From JBKHYJ01 sp046565505 (GTDB lineage: Bacteria; Acidobacteriota; Blastocatellia; UBA7656): a stretch of 64,000 bases of DNA. The position numbers and the translations under genes are program-made. The notes under the pieces are model-generated. The model saw only the letters and a list, made by a program, of their open reading frames with translations, did no database searches and was not told where the DNA came from. Each line of letters begins with the position of its first letter. The first letter of the stretch is position 1. The DNA is taken from positions 62,001-126,000 of the forward strand of contig JBKHYJ010000045.1 of NCBI GenBank assembly GCA_046565505.1, read 5' to 3'. This document shows positions 17,903 through 27,153 of this stretch, piece after piece.

Positions 17903-18673
17903 ATGATTGATATTCATAGCCACATATTGCCGGAAGTAGACGATGGCTCACGCAGCCTGGAAGAATCGCTTGAGATGTGTCACATGTCGTTCCGCGACGG
18001 GGTACAAACCATGGTCGCGACCCCGCACGCGCACGACAGCGTGCACAAGACGCACGACCCGGCCTTCCTGCGGCAGAAAGTGGAGGAGTTGAACGGTCGC
18101 CTGCAAGGGAGCCCCAGGGTCGTCTTGGGGTGCGAGCTTCGCTTCACGCATGATGTCGTCAGCCAGGTTTGCAGGACCCGGAGCGCTCCGACCATAAACG
18201 GGGGCCCTTACGTGCTCGTAGAGTTCCCGCACCAGGTGGTCCCGCTCGGCAGCGACCGCGCGCTGTTTGAATTGATGAGCAATCAGGTCCGCCCCATCAT
18301 CGCCCACCCCGAGCGCAATCACCTCTTGATGGCGGAGCCCGAGCGGTTCTATGAGCTGGTTGAGATGGGGGCGCTCGGCCAGGTGGATACGGGGTCTGTC
18401 ACGGGCCAGTTCGGTAAGAAGGTTCAGCAGGCCGCGCACTTGATGCTGGAGCACGGGCTGATACATTTCATCGCCAGCGACTGCCACAACACCCGCAACA
18501 GGCTCCCCGGCATGTCGGAGGCGGCGCGCGCCGCCTCCGACATTGTCGGGCAGGAGTACGCCAGGGCCATCGCGGAGGATAACCCCGCGGCCGTCGTGGA
18601 GGGCAAGCCTATCCCCGTGCGCCCTCCGGCCGCGCTTCCGCAGAAGAAAAGAAGGTGGCTCTTTTTCGGCTGA
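17903..18673 (+). CDS. CpsB/YwqE-type PHP-domain tyrosine phosphatase
   Basis: 256 aa beginning MIDIHSHILPEVDDG, the N-terminal metal-binding motif of PHP-fold protein tyrosine phosphatases (CpsB, YwqE, Wzb-type). Further metal ligands lie in ATPHAH, the Glu of GCELRF, IAHPERN and ASDCHN. In other bacteria these manganese enzymes dephosphorylate the tyrosine kinase that controls capsule or exopolysaccharide synthesis. No cognate kinase or export gene is adjacent here. No strong ribosome binding site precedes the ATG. Confidence 0.9.
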   Translation: MIDIHSHILPEVDDGSRSLEESLEMCHMSFRDGVQTMVATPHAHDSVHKTHDPAFLRQKVEELNGRLQGSPRVVLGCELRFTHDVVSQVCRTRSAPTINGGPYVLVEFPHQVVPLGSDRALFELMSNQVRPIIAHPERNHLLMAEPERFYELVEMGALGQVDTGSVTGQFGKKVQQAAHLMLEHGLIHFIASDCHNTRNRLPGMSEAARAASDIVGQEYARAIAEDNPAAVVEGKPIPVRPPAALPQKKRRWLFFG

Positions 18674-18752
18674 CCCTTAGGCCCGGAATGTTCGGGGAAT
18701 CAAACCCATCGCGCCCGCGTCGCGAGCCATGCGGCGGGGCCGGGCGCAAGCC

Positions 18753-19799
18753 TTAGAGGTTTGTGAATTCGATCAGGCGACGCAGTTTATTAAGCGCCTT
18801 ACCGCTATCGATGGATTCGGCCGCCAGCCTGACCCCGCCCGCGAAATCACCTGCGCTGCCGCTTGCCACCAGCGCCGCCGCCGCGTTGAGCAGTACCACG
18901 TCGCGGCGCGGCCCCGCAGCCCCTTCCAGCACTTCGAGGATGATGCGGCTGTTTTGCCCCGCGTCGCCCCCTTGAATCTCTTCAAGCGTCGCGCGACGCA
19001 GGCCGAACTGTTCGGGGGTCAAAGTGTAGGTGCTCACCTGGCCGCCTCTGAATTCGCTCACTTTGCTCTCGCCGGTTATGGTGATCTCGTCGAGCCCGTC
19101 GCCCCCGTGGACGACGAGCGAGCGCAGGCTCCCGAGCGCGCCCAGCACGCGGGCCAGTACTTCCGTCAGGTGCGCCGCGTAGACGCCCACGACCTGCGTG
19201 TTCGCGCCCGCGGGGTTTGTGAGCGGCCCCAGCATGTTGAAGATGGTCCGTATGCCCATCTGCTTTCGCGCCGGCGCGACGTACTTCATCGCGTCATGCA
19301 GGAGCGGCGCGTGCAGAAAGCCTATGCCGACTTCATCTATGCACATGGCTATCCGCTCGGGCGAAAGCTCTATCTTGACGCCGAGCGCTTCGACCACGTC
19401 CGCGCTGCCGCACCGGGAGGAGACGGAGCGGTTGCCATGCTTCGCCACGCGGAGGCCGCAGCCGGCGACGACGAAAGCCGTGGCGGTCGAAATATTGAAG
19501 CTGCCGCTTACGTCGCCGCCGGTCCCGCAAGTGTCTATGAGCGCCTCGCGCTCTGTCCCGCCGAGATCGGCGGTCACCGCAGCGCTGGGCCGCACTCGCG
19601 CCGCTTTTTTGCGCATCACGCGGGCGAAACCTGTCAACTCGTCTGCCGTCTCGCCCTTCATCCTGAGCGCCGTCAGCAGCGAGGCGATCTGCGCGTCCGT
19701 GCACATCCCCGTCATTATCTGCTCTAAGACAGACTCCGCCTCCACGCACGTCAGGTCCTGGCGGTCAACAACTTTTTTTATCGCCTCCGTGATCTTCAT
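18753..19799 (-). CDS. trpD: Anthranilate phosphoribosyltransferase
   Basis: 348 aa, the usual length. It transfers phosphoribosyl from PRPP to anthranilate in tryptophan synthesis. Signature motifs are DTCGTGGD (PRPP site), SGSFNISTATAFV, KHGNRSVSS and the metal-binding DGLDEI. Other trp genes are not in the window, so the pathway is dispersed. An AGGG stretch lies about 14 bases before ATG 19799. Confidence 0.96.
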   Translation of the reverse strand: MKITEAIKKVVDRQDLTCVEAESVLEQIMTGMCTDAQIASLLTALRMKGETADELTGFARVMRKKAARVRPSAAVTADLGGTEREALIDTCGTGGDVSGSFNISTATAFVVAGCGLRVAKHGNRSVSSRCGSADVVEALGVKIELSPERIAMCIDEVGIGFLHAPLLHDAMKYVAPARKQMGIRTIFNMLGPLTNPAGANTQVVGVYAAHLTEVLARVLGALGSLRSLVVHGGDGLDEITITGESKVSEFRGGQVSTYTLTPEQFGLRRATLEEIQGGDAGQNSRIILEVLEGAAGPRRDVVLLNAAAALVASGSAGDFAGGVRLAAESIDSGKALNKLRRLIEFTNL

Positions 19800-20237
19800 T
19801 CGGATTCAACCCTAGCATGAGACTAAATGAAAGTTAAGGTGTGCGTAATCGATTTTCGTCCCGCGGCTACGGCGCTCGGCGGCCTCGCTTTTGCAACACC
19901 TATATTGCTCTAATCGAGTCATCCTGTTCATTCATACTGACATTGCTCCGCGTGCGTGCCGGAAATTCATCGCGCGTTTTGCGTTCAAAACTGCCTTATA
20001 GATGAAGCGCAGGTGACGCGAGCAAGCTGGCATCTTGCTTGCAGTATTCAACGGGGCGAAGAGCATCCTGCTGTTTATGAGAAGGTTAGAATATTTCAAG
20101 CGCAGGCGTCCGATGCCCCCATCATCCCACAGAAAACAGGTCGTAGGAACCGCGCTTCTCATGCCCGAAGCGTCGCGGGGCAGACACACGGTCGGCCCGC
20201 GCCATCGAGATAAGACAAGGTGGAAAGAGTGAACGCC
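19800..20237. other. Intergenic region without a convincing gene
   Basis: About 440 bp between divergent trpD and the PilZ/receiver gene. Short overlapping ORFs here have no motif or ribosome binding site. A small hairpin (GCAAG...CTTGC near 20022-20041) is the only structure seen. The end carries GGAAAGAG, the probable ribosome binding site for ATG 20238. Confidence 0.5.
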
Positions 20238-21902
20238 ATGATTTCAAAACAAGTTGCGGGGCAGGCGGACGTGCCGCCGCATGAGGTTGAACAGTTATTG
20301 CGGCAGGTGGAGGCTTCGACCACGCACTACGAGGCGCTGGGCATACGGCGTTCGGCCACCGACTCTGAAGTGAAGCTCGCCTATGAGCATATCGAAGCGC
20401 TGCTTGAGGACGCGCGGCGCTCGCTCGAAGGGGCGCCCGTTTCGACGGATCAGGTTGGGGATGCGGCTTTCGCGGATGAGCCCCAGGAGAGAATCGCTCG
20501 CGCGGCCTACCGCGTCTGTCAGGCTTTCTCCGTGCTCTCGGACGCCAGGAAGAGGGTCGAGTACGACAGGTACGCCATCGTAAGATCGCCCGCCCCGCGG
20601 AGGGCCGACTCGCCGGCCTCGGGTGATAAATCGTCAGAGCCGCCTGCGGCTTTGCACACGCCCGGCGGCGCCGACACGGCCCCGAAGGGGATGGCCGTTT
20701 ACACAGGTAAGTTCGAGGTCGATGCGGACGAGAATCGCCGCCGCAGTCAAAGGTATGACCTCTCAATCTCCGCCAATGTCGTCGGCTACGACCGCAAGGC
20801 CGGCAGGTGGGAGGAGGAGGCGGAGACGATAGACGTGAGCCGGACGGGACTTAATATCCGCCTGCGCCGCAGGGTGCGGCACGGAATCATATTGCACCTG
20901 ACGCTCCAGCTCCCCTCCGGTATGACCGACCCATCACGGCCCGGCGCGCCCTATGGCGTCTACGCGCTCGTGCGGCGCGTGGAGCCGTCGAGCAAGGGCG
21001 TCAGGGTCGTAGGCCTTGAGTTCGTCGGCGAGCGCCCGCCGGCAGGATACGCCGACAAGCCGTGGGCGACTTTTCAATCCAGGCGGTGGGGCGGCACCGA
21101 CCGCAGAAGGAAAAAACGCCAGGAGCGCAACGACGTAATCTGGATCGAGTACTTCACGGAGTCGATGCAGTGCTTACTGCAAGAGGCCGGGCGGACGGAG
21201 AACGTGAGCCACGGAGGGCTGCGCGTCTACGTCAAAGCGGCGCCGCCGGACTTCGAGCTTCTGCGGGTGAGCTACCCGGACCGCGGCATCGAGAGCTATG
21301 CGGTCGTGCGCAACCGTTACTTCGGCAAGGATGGCTTCGAGCGGCTGTGCCTGAAATTCATCGATAATGATGACCTGGCCGACCGGCTGGCGGCAGCCTC
21401 GAAGAAGAACGCGCAAACGGATTCGAGCGATTCGCCACGGACCGAGGCGGGCGCGCAAGAGGTGGTCGATAGCTCTATGACCTGCAGCCCGGCGAAGGCG
21501 GCGTCAAAAAATCAAAAGATACTGGTGGCAGACGACGACCAGCCGCTCAGGAAGGTCCTCGGCAAGATACTCACGTCCGCCGGGTACGAGGTGATACTGG
21601 TCGAAGACGGCAAGGCCGCCGTCGAGAAGACGATCATAGAGAGGCCTGACCTCGTGATTACGGACGGGCTGATGCCGAAGATGCACGGCTTTCTGGTCTG
21701 CCGCACGATCAAAGAGCTTCAGCCGCCTCCCAAGGTCATCATGCTGACGGCCGTATACACGAAGATGCATTACAAGTGGGAGGCCAAGGAAAAGTATGGT
21801 GCCGACGAGCTGATGACAAAGCCGTTCGAGGTGGCCGAACTGCTCGATTGCATAGAGAGGCACCTGAGCGTTCCCGCGGGCGCCGAATCCGCGTGCGTGT
21901 GA
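20238..21902 (+). CDS. Four-module signalling protein: J-like, PilZ, PilZ, receiver
   Basis: 554 aa from ATG 20238 (GGAAAGAG upstream; a GTG at 20220 is less likely). Residues about 20-115 resemble a DnaJ J-domain in layout (YEALGIRRSATDSEVKLAY ... AFSVLSDARKRVEYD) but have no HPD and carry an insertion. Two PilZ domains follow (about 165-270 and 285-385). Both show the c-di-GMP motif pair: RRSQRYD with DVSRTG, and RRKKRQER with NVSHGG. A receiver domain ends the protein (about 430-550; KILVADDDQP, phospho-acceptor Asp in LVITDGLMP, Lys in MTKPFE). It should therefore sense both phosphorylation and c-di-GMP. Output is unknown; the J-like part may contact an Hsp70 or be a pure scaffold. No histidine kinase is adjacent. 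Confidence 0.85.
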   Translation: MISKQVAGQADVPPHEVEQLLRQVEASTTHYEALGIRRSATDSEVKLAYEHIEALLEDARRSLEGAPVSTDQVGDAAFADEPQERIARAAYRVCQAFSVLSDARKRVEYDRYAIVRSPAPRRADSPASGDKSSEPPAALHTPGGADTAPKGMAVYTGKFEVDADENRRRSQRYDLSISANVVGYDRKAGRWEEEAETIDVSRTGLNIRLRRRVRHGIILHLTLQLPSGMTDPSRPGAPYGVYALVRRVEPSSKGVRVVGLEFVGERPPAGYADKPWATFQSRRWGGTDRRRKKRQERNDVIWIEYFTESMQCLLQEAGRTENVSHGGLRVYVKAAPPDFELLRVSYPDRGIESYAVVRNRYFGKDGFERLCLKFIDNDDLADRLAAASKKNAQTDSSDSPRTEAGAQEVVDSSMTCSPAKAASKNQKILVADDDQPLRKVLGKILTSAGYEVILVEDGKAAVEKTIIERPDLVITDGLMPKMHGFLVCRTIKELQPPPKVIMLTAVYTKMHYKWEAKEKYGADELMTKPFEVAELLDCIERHLSVPAGAESACV

Positions 21903-22226
21903 GTGCTATACGTCCGTCAAGCCTCGGGCGAAATATTACCGAGCCCCGCGCCGGGCTCGGACCCTCCGCGCCCATTCCTCTCCGCCATAAAGCAGGTTAT
22001 TCTTTCGCTGCCGGTCGCCACGACGCGACGCCGACCTGCCCGCCATGCTTGACCTGAGATTTCCCCGCGCATAAGATTGCGATTCCCTGAGAAGGAATGG
22101 TCGCTCTCATTAGAGAATCCCTTACACGATTTCAGCCCCGGGCATGTGAAAGAATCTGTCGTCGCCTGAAGCCCTCGCCCGCAAGACCGGGGCCGCCCGA
22201 CGCGCACCTGAAACGGAGGATCAGAG
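21903..22226. other. Intergenic region with a hairpin
   Basis: The stretch before mscL holds an 8-bp stem (CCGAGCCC / GGGCTCGG, 21939-21960), probably the 3' end hairpin of the preceding gene though it lacks a T-run. No gene was seen. GGAGGATCAGAG just before 22227 is the mscL ribosome binding site. Confidence 0.5.
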
Positions 22227-22661
22227 ATGTTGAAAGAGTTCAAAGAATTCATAGCGCGAGGCAACGTGATCGACCTGGCCGTCGCGGTCGTCATCGGCGC
22301 GGCTTTCGGAAGGATCGTCACCTCGCTCGTCAATGACATAATCATGCCGCCGATTGGCCTTATCACGGGCGGCGTAGATTTCAAGAACCTGTTCATCCCA
22401 CTTCGCGGGAGCTACGCCACGCTCGACGAGGCCAAGAGGGCCAACGCGCCTACCCTCAACTACGGCCAGTTCATTCAGTACCTGATCGAATTCCTCATAA
22501 TCGCCTTCGTGATCTTTCTGCTAGTCAAAGCCATTAACCGTATGAAGCGCCGGCCCGAAGACCTGCCGCCCACCATGAAGGCATGCGCGTTCTGCTACTC
22601 CAGCATCCCGGTCCAGGCCAGGCGGTGCCCCCAGTGCACCTCCGAGCTTGAAGCGGCATGA
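22227..22661 (+). CDS. mscL: Large-conductance mechanosensitive channel with C-terminal zinc ribbon
   Basis: The first 105 residues are MscL: FKEFIARGNVIDLAVAVVIG with the pore-lining first helix (FGRIVTSLVND), a periplasmic loop (about 50-80) and the second helix (YLIEFLIIAFVIFLLVKAI). MscL opens when membrane tension rises and releases solutes on osmotic downshock. In place of the usual cytoplasmic helix bundle the C-terminus has a CxxC...CxxC zinc ribbon (C120, C123, C134, C137). A strong GGAGGATCAGAG site precedes the ATG. The ribbon may stabilise the pentamer or recruit a partner. Confidence 0.95.
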   Translation: MLKEFKEFIARGNVIDLAVAVVIGAAFGRIVTSLVNDIIMPPIGLITGGVDFKNLFIPLRGSYATLDEAKRANAPTLNYGQFIQYLIEFLIIAFVIFLLVKAINRMKRRPEDLPPTMKACAFCYSSIPVQARRCPQCTSELEAA

Positions 22662-22711
22662 AGCCGGCCGTGCGGCGGGGCGGCGGCTCAGAAGGAGCCT
22701 GCCTGTATCGA

Positions 22712-23254
22712 TCAGCGGTTCATGAGAATGAATTCGACGATTTCACCGGCGGACAGGGGCCCTCTGACGTACGAGGGGTGAGTCTTCTCGTCGTACTGGC
22801 TCTCGAATAACTCGTCGCATAAGCGGTCTATGTCGCGCTGGAATTCCGCGTCCGTCGAGCGGAACCCGTCGTCGGCCAGGCGCTCGCCGATTGGCAGGCG
22901 TACGAGCAGGTCGTAGGTGCTCATCCAATCGCGGCAGTATGAGCAGAGCGCCTCTGCCCGTCGGCCCGCCGTCCCGTACAGCCTCGCGTAGTAGGCGAAA
23001 TTGTCCAACACCGAGCGGTCGCAAACGACCACATCAGCCCTGAAAGATTTTTCTATTTCCAACTGCACCTGGCGGGAGATAATCCATTGATGTGCCTCCC
23101 GGCTCGCACGCTCGTTGAGCGCGAATGGGCACTCGCGCGCGATTTCCGTGAGCAGCTCGACCGTCTTGCCCCTCCGCTTAATCAGGCCGCCTAGCTCATA
23201 TGCTATGGTAGTTTTGCCGACGCCGTGAGTCCCGACCAGTGCGACCTTGAACAA
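22712..23254 (-). CDS. P-loop ATP-binding protein (AAA_28-type kinase-like), TTG start
   Basis: The protein has a Walker A (VALVGTHGVGKTT) at its start, a DRSVLDNFAYY segment typical of nucleoside-kinase-like P-loop proteins and a LPIGERLADDGFRS lid-like region. It resembles the AAA_28/NadR-kinase type, so a small-molecule kinase is possible, but the substrate is unknown. I chose TTG 23254: GGAGGT lies 9 bases upstream and the protein then begins directly with the P-loop strand (180 aa). The longer ATG frame from 23350 would put 32 unlikely residues in front. Convergent with mscL. Confidence 0.75.
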   Translation of the reverse strand: MFKVALVGTHGVGKTTIAYELGGLIKRRGKTVELLTEIARECPFALNERASREAHQWIISRQVQLEIEKSFRADVVVCDRSVLDNFAYYARLYGTAGRRAEALCSYCRDWMSTYDLLVRLPIGERLADDGFRSTDAEFQRDIDRLCDELFESQYDEKTHPSYVRGPLSAGEIVEFILMNR

Positions 23255-23455
23255 AATTCTTCTACCTCCGTCGAACGCGCGGGGATGAATAAACCTGCCC
23301 GCCTGCGGGCCAGAGGGGAGCCATTCTAACAACGACTGCCGGGGAATCAAACCCGCCGTTGATGAAGGCGGTCGCGCAATGTAGCATCCAGGCGTAAAGC
23401 CGCGCGTGCGCGGCGAGCCTTCAGACAGGGTTTTAGTTCGGACGGGGTTTTAGTG

Positions 23456-24433
23456 ATGAGTGAAGATGAATTTTGCGAGGACGAAATGAATGGGGGCGGG
23501 GCGCCGCGTGATTCAGACCACGAGTCGCCGGCGGCAGAGACATGCGCCGGCGCGCCTCGTCGCCCGGCCGATTTTTCGAGCGGCCGCGTGGCAATCGTGC
23601 TGTCGGCCGGGTACTTCGGATTCTTCGCGCACGCAGGCTTCATGCTGGCCGTCGAAGAGCTAGGCATAGACTACTCGGCAATCGCCGGTTCGAGCGCGGG
23701 GTCCATAGTCGCCGCCATGCACGCCTCGGGCATGCCGGCCTCGGAGATAATCGAACTGCTTATAGGCGTGCGTCGGAAAGACCTCTGGGACAGCACGGGC
23801 GTAGTAGGCATATTGCGCGCCCTGGCCAGAAGAGGGCGCGGGTGGACGGGATTGCTCAGGGGAGAGAGGTTTGAAGAGAGGCTCAATCGCCAACTGCGCG
23901 TCAGGACTTTTGAAGAGTGCCGCCGCGCGCTCTATATCACCGCGCTTAACCTGACCAGGGGTGTCGAAGAGACGTTTTATTCGGGCACGATCGCAGACAA
24001 GGTGAGAGCTTCTTGCAGCTACCCTTTCCTCATGTCGTCGAAGGCGATTGACGGGAGCGAATATTGGGATGGCGGTTTCCTGTCCAAGATTCCTCTCGAA
24101 GCGATGACCGAAAGGGAGAAGCCCGACCGCTTGATAATTCATTACCTGCCGATGCGCGACGAGGAGACCGACCTGAGGGAGCGCCGCTGGTCGGCGGTCG
24201 CCTTGATGGAGCGTGCGCTCAACATCTCCCGCAAAGAGATAGAGCGCCATCGCCTGTGCGCGCTCGGCGAAATCAGGGACAGGATCACCTGGGTCGAGCC
24301 CACAGTCCCGCGCGTGACGCCGAGGACACTTTCAGACGGCCGGGCGGCGGCTGACGCCGCCTACCGCCACGCCCGGTCAGCCCTCGGCAAAGAATTCCTG
24401 GCGCAAGGCGGCCCGCCCTGCCCTCAATCATGA
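23456..24433 (+). CDS. Patatin-like phospholipase
   Basis: About 325 aa. The nucleophile elbow is GSSAGS (Ser-Asp dyad family) and the catalytic Asp is in YWDGGFL (DGG motif). The usual oxyanion loop GGGxxG is altered to SAGYFGFF, so activity may differ. The first 45 residues are acidic and low in complexity. Patatin-like proteins are lipid acyl hydrolases, some secreted as effectors; no signal peptide is seen here, so it is probably cytoplasmic. GTG 23453 and ATG 23456 are both possible starts; neither has a good ribosome binding site. Confidence 0.85.
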   Translation: MSEDEFCEDEMNGGGAPRDSDHESPAAETCAGAPRRPADFSSGRVAIVLSAGYFGFFAHAGFMLAVEELGIDYSAIAGSSAGSIVAAMHASGMPASEIIELLIGVRRKDLWDSTGVVGILRALARRGRGWTGLLRGERFEERLNRQLRVRTFEECRRALYITALNLTRGVEETFYSGTIADKVRASCSYPFLMSSKAIDGSEYWDGGFLSKIPLEAMTEREKPDRLIIHYLPMRDEETDLRERRWSAVALMERALNISRKEIERHRLCALGEIRDRITWVEPTVPRVTPRTLSDGRAAADAAYRHARSALGKEFLAQGGPPCPQS

Positions 24434-24781
24434 CCAATCCGCGGCCGCGCAGTCTGTGCCCCTCGCGCGCCCGCCCAATCGGCCCGGAATATTGAACTTG
24501 TCGAACGGGCTCGGCGCTGGTTATAATTTTTAGTCGCTTGACCTCCCAGGGCGCACCATGTGAGGCGGAGCTTTATACCTGCCTGCCGGCCTTAGCCGAT
24601 TTAACATTGCAAGGTTTCGCACGGGGCGACTTCTATTATTGTATGGCGGACCGATTGTCGGACAAACGGGTGACGGGGATTCAACGCGCAGCCGCATTTC
24701 ACCTTAATCAATAAAGCTCTCAGTTATTTATTTGTGAAGCGGGCTTCAGGTTGCGTGAACGCAGTAAGGAGAAAAGACGTG
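24434..24781. other. Long 5' region of the IPT/NHL gene
   Basis: About 350 bp without a gene. It contains a candidate promoter (24498-24527), an 11-bp odd palindrome TTGTCGGACAA (24655-24665) that could be an operator, and an AT-rich stretch from about 24700. The end carries AAGGAG before the ATG. Confidence 0.5.
24498..24527 (+). promoter_or_regulatory. Candidate sigma70 promoter
   Basis: TTGTCG (24498-24503) and a perfect TATAAT (24522-24527) are 18 bp apart, about 255 bp upstream of the secreted IPT/NHL gene, implying a long leader. Confidence 0.5.
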
Positions 24782-27007
24782 ATGAGGAAAGCAGTCGTAT
24801 ACTCGATGGCAGCAGTTTTGACTCTGTCCTGGATATTTTTGCCCGGCCTGTCAAAACGGGCCGCCGTGGGCGCGCAGCAGGCCGCCCCGGAACTCAGGCG
24901 CATAGGCCCTGAAACGATCACGGCAGGGAGCCCCACCTTTACGCTGCGCCTGGAGGGGCGGAATTTCGAGAGCGGCGCGAAGGTACTGCTTGACGGGGCC
25001 CCGCTCGCTTCATCGCGTATCGCCAACAAAGGCAAGGTGCTGCTGGCCGAAGTTGACGCGGCAGTGGTCGCGGCCGTTGGCACTCACACGGTTGCGGCGA
25101 TGAACCCGGACGGCTCGACGAGCGTTTCGCTCACGCTCAGGGTCGTCGCGCGGGACCCGAACCTTATCATCCGCCTCCCGTTCACTTCGGCGCAGGAAGA
25201 TTCCGGGCTGGTATTTCTTCCATTCGTGACGGGCGAGGGGCTGGATAATCTCGACAAAGTTTTTGTCTGGGGCCGGTCCGTAGAATTCGAGGTCAATTCC
25301 GACAACAGGATACAGATCCAGATCCCGGAGGGGCTGGTGAACGAGCCCGCCCGCATACCCGTGCTAGTCCGCAATAAGAGGGGCAACTACTCTAACACCG
25401 AAATCTTTTTCATCGTACCGCGCCCGGCCAGGCTTAACGAGCTGGACCCGGACACGGTCGAAGTCGGGGGCGAAGACTTCTTATTGAGGGTCTCTGGCAG
25501 CTTCAAAGAAGGCGCCGTGATCGTAGTCAACGGCACGCCGCTGCCGACCACGGAGCGCAAGGGCCGCCTCGAAGCCACCATACCGGCTAGCCTTCGGGCT
25601 CAGCCCGGCCAACTGGTCGTCCGCATAGAGCAGGATGGCATCCAGTCTACCGACGCCATCCTCACCGTGACGCCGACCGAGGAGCCCTTCATATTTACCA
25701 TCGCGCCCACGCTCGTCCGGCAGGGGGAAGGTAGGGTCGGGATAGACATCATCGGCGCGAACTTTAGCGGGAAGACCAAGGCTTTCATCGATGGGCAGGA
25801 GGCCACCGTCAGGGGCTTCACGCGCAGGCGGCTCACCATCGCCACCCCGAAGGGCCTGACCGACGCCGTGGGGACTCACACCATTCAGGTGACGGACGGC
25901 GATGGCAACACGACGAGGACCGTCACCTTCGAGGTCGTCGCGGACGTGACGGTGAGCACCGTCGCGGGCGAGAAGCGCGACGGCTTCAACGAGGAAAATT
26001 GTGTGGACATAGAAGACGCGCTCTTCCGCAGGCCGAGGCGACTCGCCTTCGGGCCGGATGGCCTGCTCTATGTCACGGACCAGCAGAACCACTCTATCCG
26101 CACGATAAACACGCTCACGGGCCAGGTCTGCACGGTCGCCGGCACGGGGGAGGAAGGCTATAAAGATTCGGGCGACGATTCGTCCGCGCCCGTCTTCTCC
26201 TTCCCTAATGGCGTCGCAGTAGCCGCGAACGGGACCATCTACGTCACGGAAAACGGCAACAACGTCGTGCGCAGGATTCGCAGGTCGGGCGTCGCCCGCT
26301 TGGTTGATACTTTTGCCGGCACGTTCACTTTTATAACTGACGAAGACAGACGGAAGCGGCTCAACAGCACCCGCATCGGCATAGACGGCTTTCACGATGG
26401 CAGCCTGCTCGAAGCCTCTTTCCGCCTCCCCGATGACATTTTGATCGCGCCCGATGGGACGATCTACGTAGCGGACGCCGGCAACCACAGCATACGCCGC
26501 ATCGTCGGAAACCAGGTCGAAGTCTTCGCCGGCAATGGGGTGGCGGGGTTCGCCGATGGCAGCCTTGAAAATGCGAGGTTCGACACTCCAACGGGGCTCG
26601 CCATCTCGCCCGATGGCCGCTTCATCTTCGTCGCCGACACCAGGAACAATCGCGTGCGGAGGATAGACGTGCTGAACCGCCGCGTGGACACCGTCGCGGG
26701 CAGCGGGAACACGGGGGTGGAGGATGGGCCCGCCAGCGACGCCTCCTTCAACCAGCCCATAGGGCTCGCGCTCGACTCGGACGGCACGCTTTACGTGAGT
26801 GAGGTTTTCGGCAATGACGTACGCCGCATAGACCCTTCGGGCAACGTGAGCACGCTCGCCGGCGGCGGCAACGCCAAGTTCCGCGATGGCCTCGGGGTTG
26901 ACGCGAAATTCAATCAGCCGAGGGGGCTCGCTATCGACCCGCAGCGCAGGGCCCTCTACGTGGCCGACACGGAGAACTTCCGCATAAGGAGGATAGAGCT
27001 GCGCTGA
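24782..27007 (+). CDS. Secreted protein with IPT/TIG domains and NHL repeats
   Basis: 741 aa from ATG 24782 (AAGGAG upstream; the earlier start at 24734 has none). The signal segment is VYSMAAVLTLSWIFLPGL. Residues about 30-400 hold four IPT/TIG-type immunoglobulin-like domains, each with the pattern GxNFxxGAKVLLDG or similar. Residues about 405-741 hold NHL repeats (DGTIYVADAGNHSIRRI and similar) that should form a beta-propeller. This architecture is common in secreted proteins of Acidobacteriota and other soil bacteria; ligand unknown. A T-rich terminator follows at 27049. Confidence 0.85.
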   Translation: MRKAVVYSMAAVLTLSWIFLPGLSKRAAVGAQQAAPELRRIGPETITAGSPTFTLRLEGRNFESGAKVLLDGAPLASSRIANKGKVLLAEVDAAVVAAVGTHTVAAMNPDGSTSVSLTLRVVARDPNLIIRLPFTSAQEDSGLVFLPFVTGEGLDNLDKVFVWGRSVEFEVNSDNRIQIQIPEGLVNEPARIPVLVRNKRGNYSNTEIFFIVPRPARLNELDPDTVEVGGEDFLLRVSGSFKEGAVIVVNGTPLPTTERKGRLEATIPASLRAQPGQLVVRIEQDGIQSTDAILTVTPTEEPFIFTIAPTLVRQGEGRVGIDIIGANFSGKTKAFIDGQEATVRGFTRRRLTIATPKGLTDAVGTHTIQVTDGDGNTTRTVTFEVVADVTVSTVAGEKRDGFNEENCVDIEDALFRRPRRLAFGPDGLLYVTDQQNHSIRTINTLTGQVCTVAGTGEEGYKDSGDDSSAPVFSFPNGVAVAANGTIYVTENGNNVVRRIRRSGVARLVDTFAGTFTFITDEDRRKRLNSTRIGIDGFHDGSLLEASFRLPDDILIAPDGTIYVADAGNHSIRRIVGNQVEVFAGNGVAGFADGSLENARFDTPTGLAISPDGRFIFVADTRNNRVRRIDVLNRRVDTVAGSGNTGVEDGPASDASFNQPIGLALDSDGTLYVSEVFGNDVRRIDPSGNVSTLAGGGNAKFRDGLGVDAKFNQPRGLAIDPQRRALYVADTENFRIRRIELR

Positions 27008-27048
27008 GCGGCCGACCGGGGAATTAATCGGGTCAGAACTTGATCGTG

Positions 27049-27079
27049 TGGGCCGCGCTTACCGCCGGCCCATTTTTTT
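27049..27079 (+). terminator. Rho-independent terminator
   Basis: TGGGCCG (27049-27055) pairs with CGGCCCA (27066-27072), followed by seven T. It ends the IPT/NHL gene transcript. Confidence 0.85.
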
Positions 27080-27153
27080 CCCGCTGATATTTCTGCCGCG
27101 GCGCAGGCCCGACCGGCCCGGCTCTCTCGCCTGTGAACGGTGATTGGATTCGA

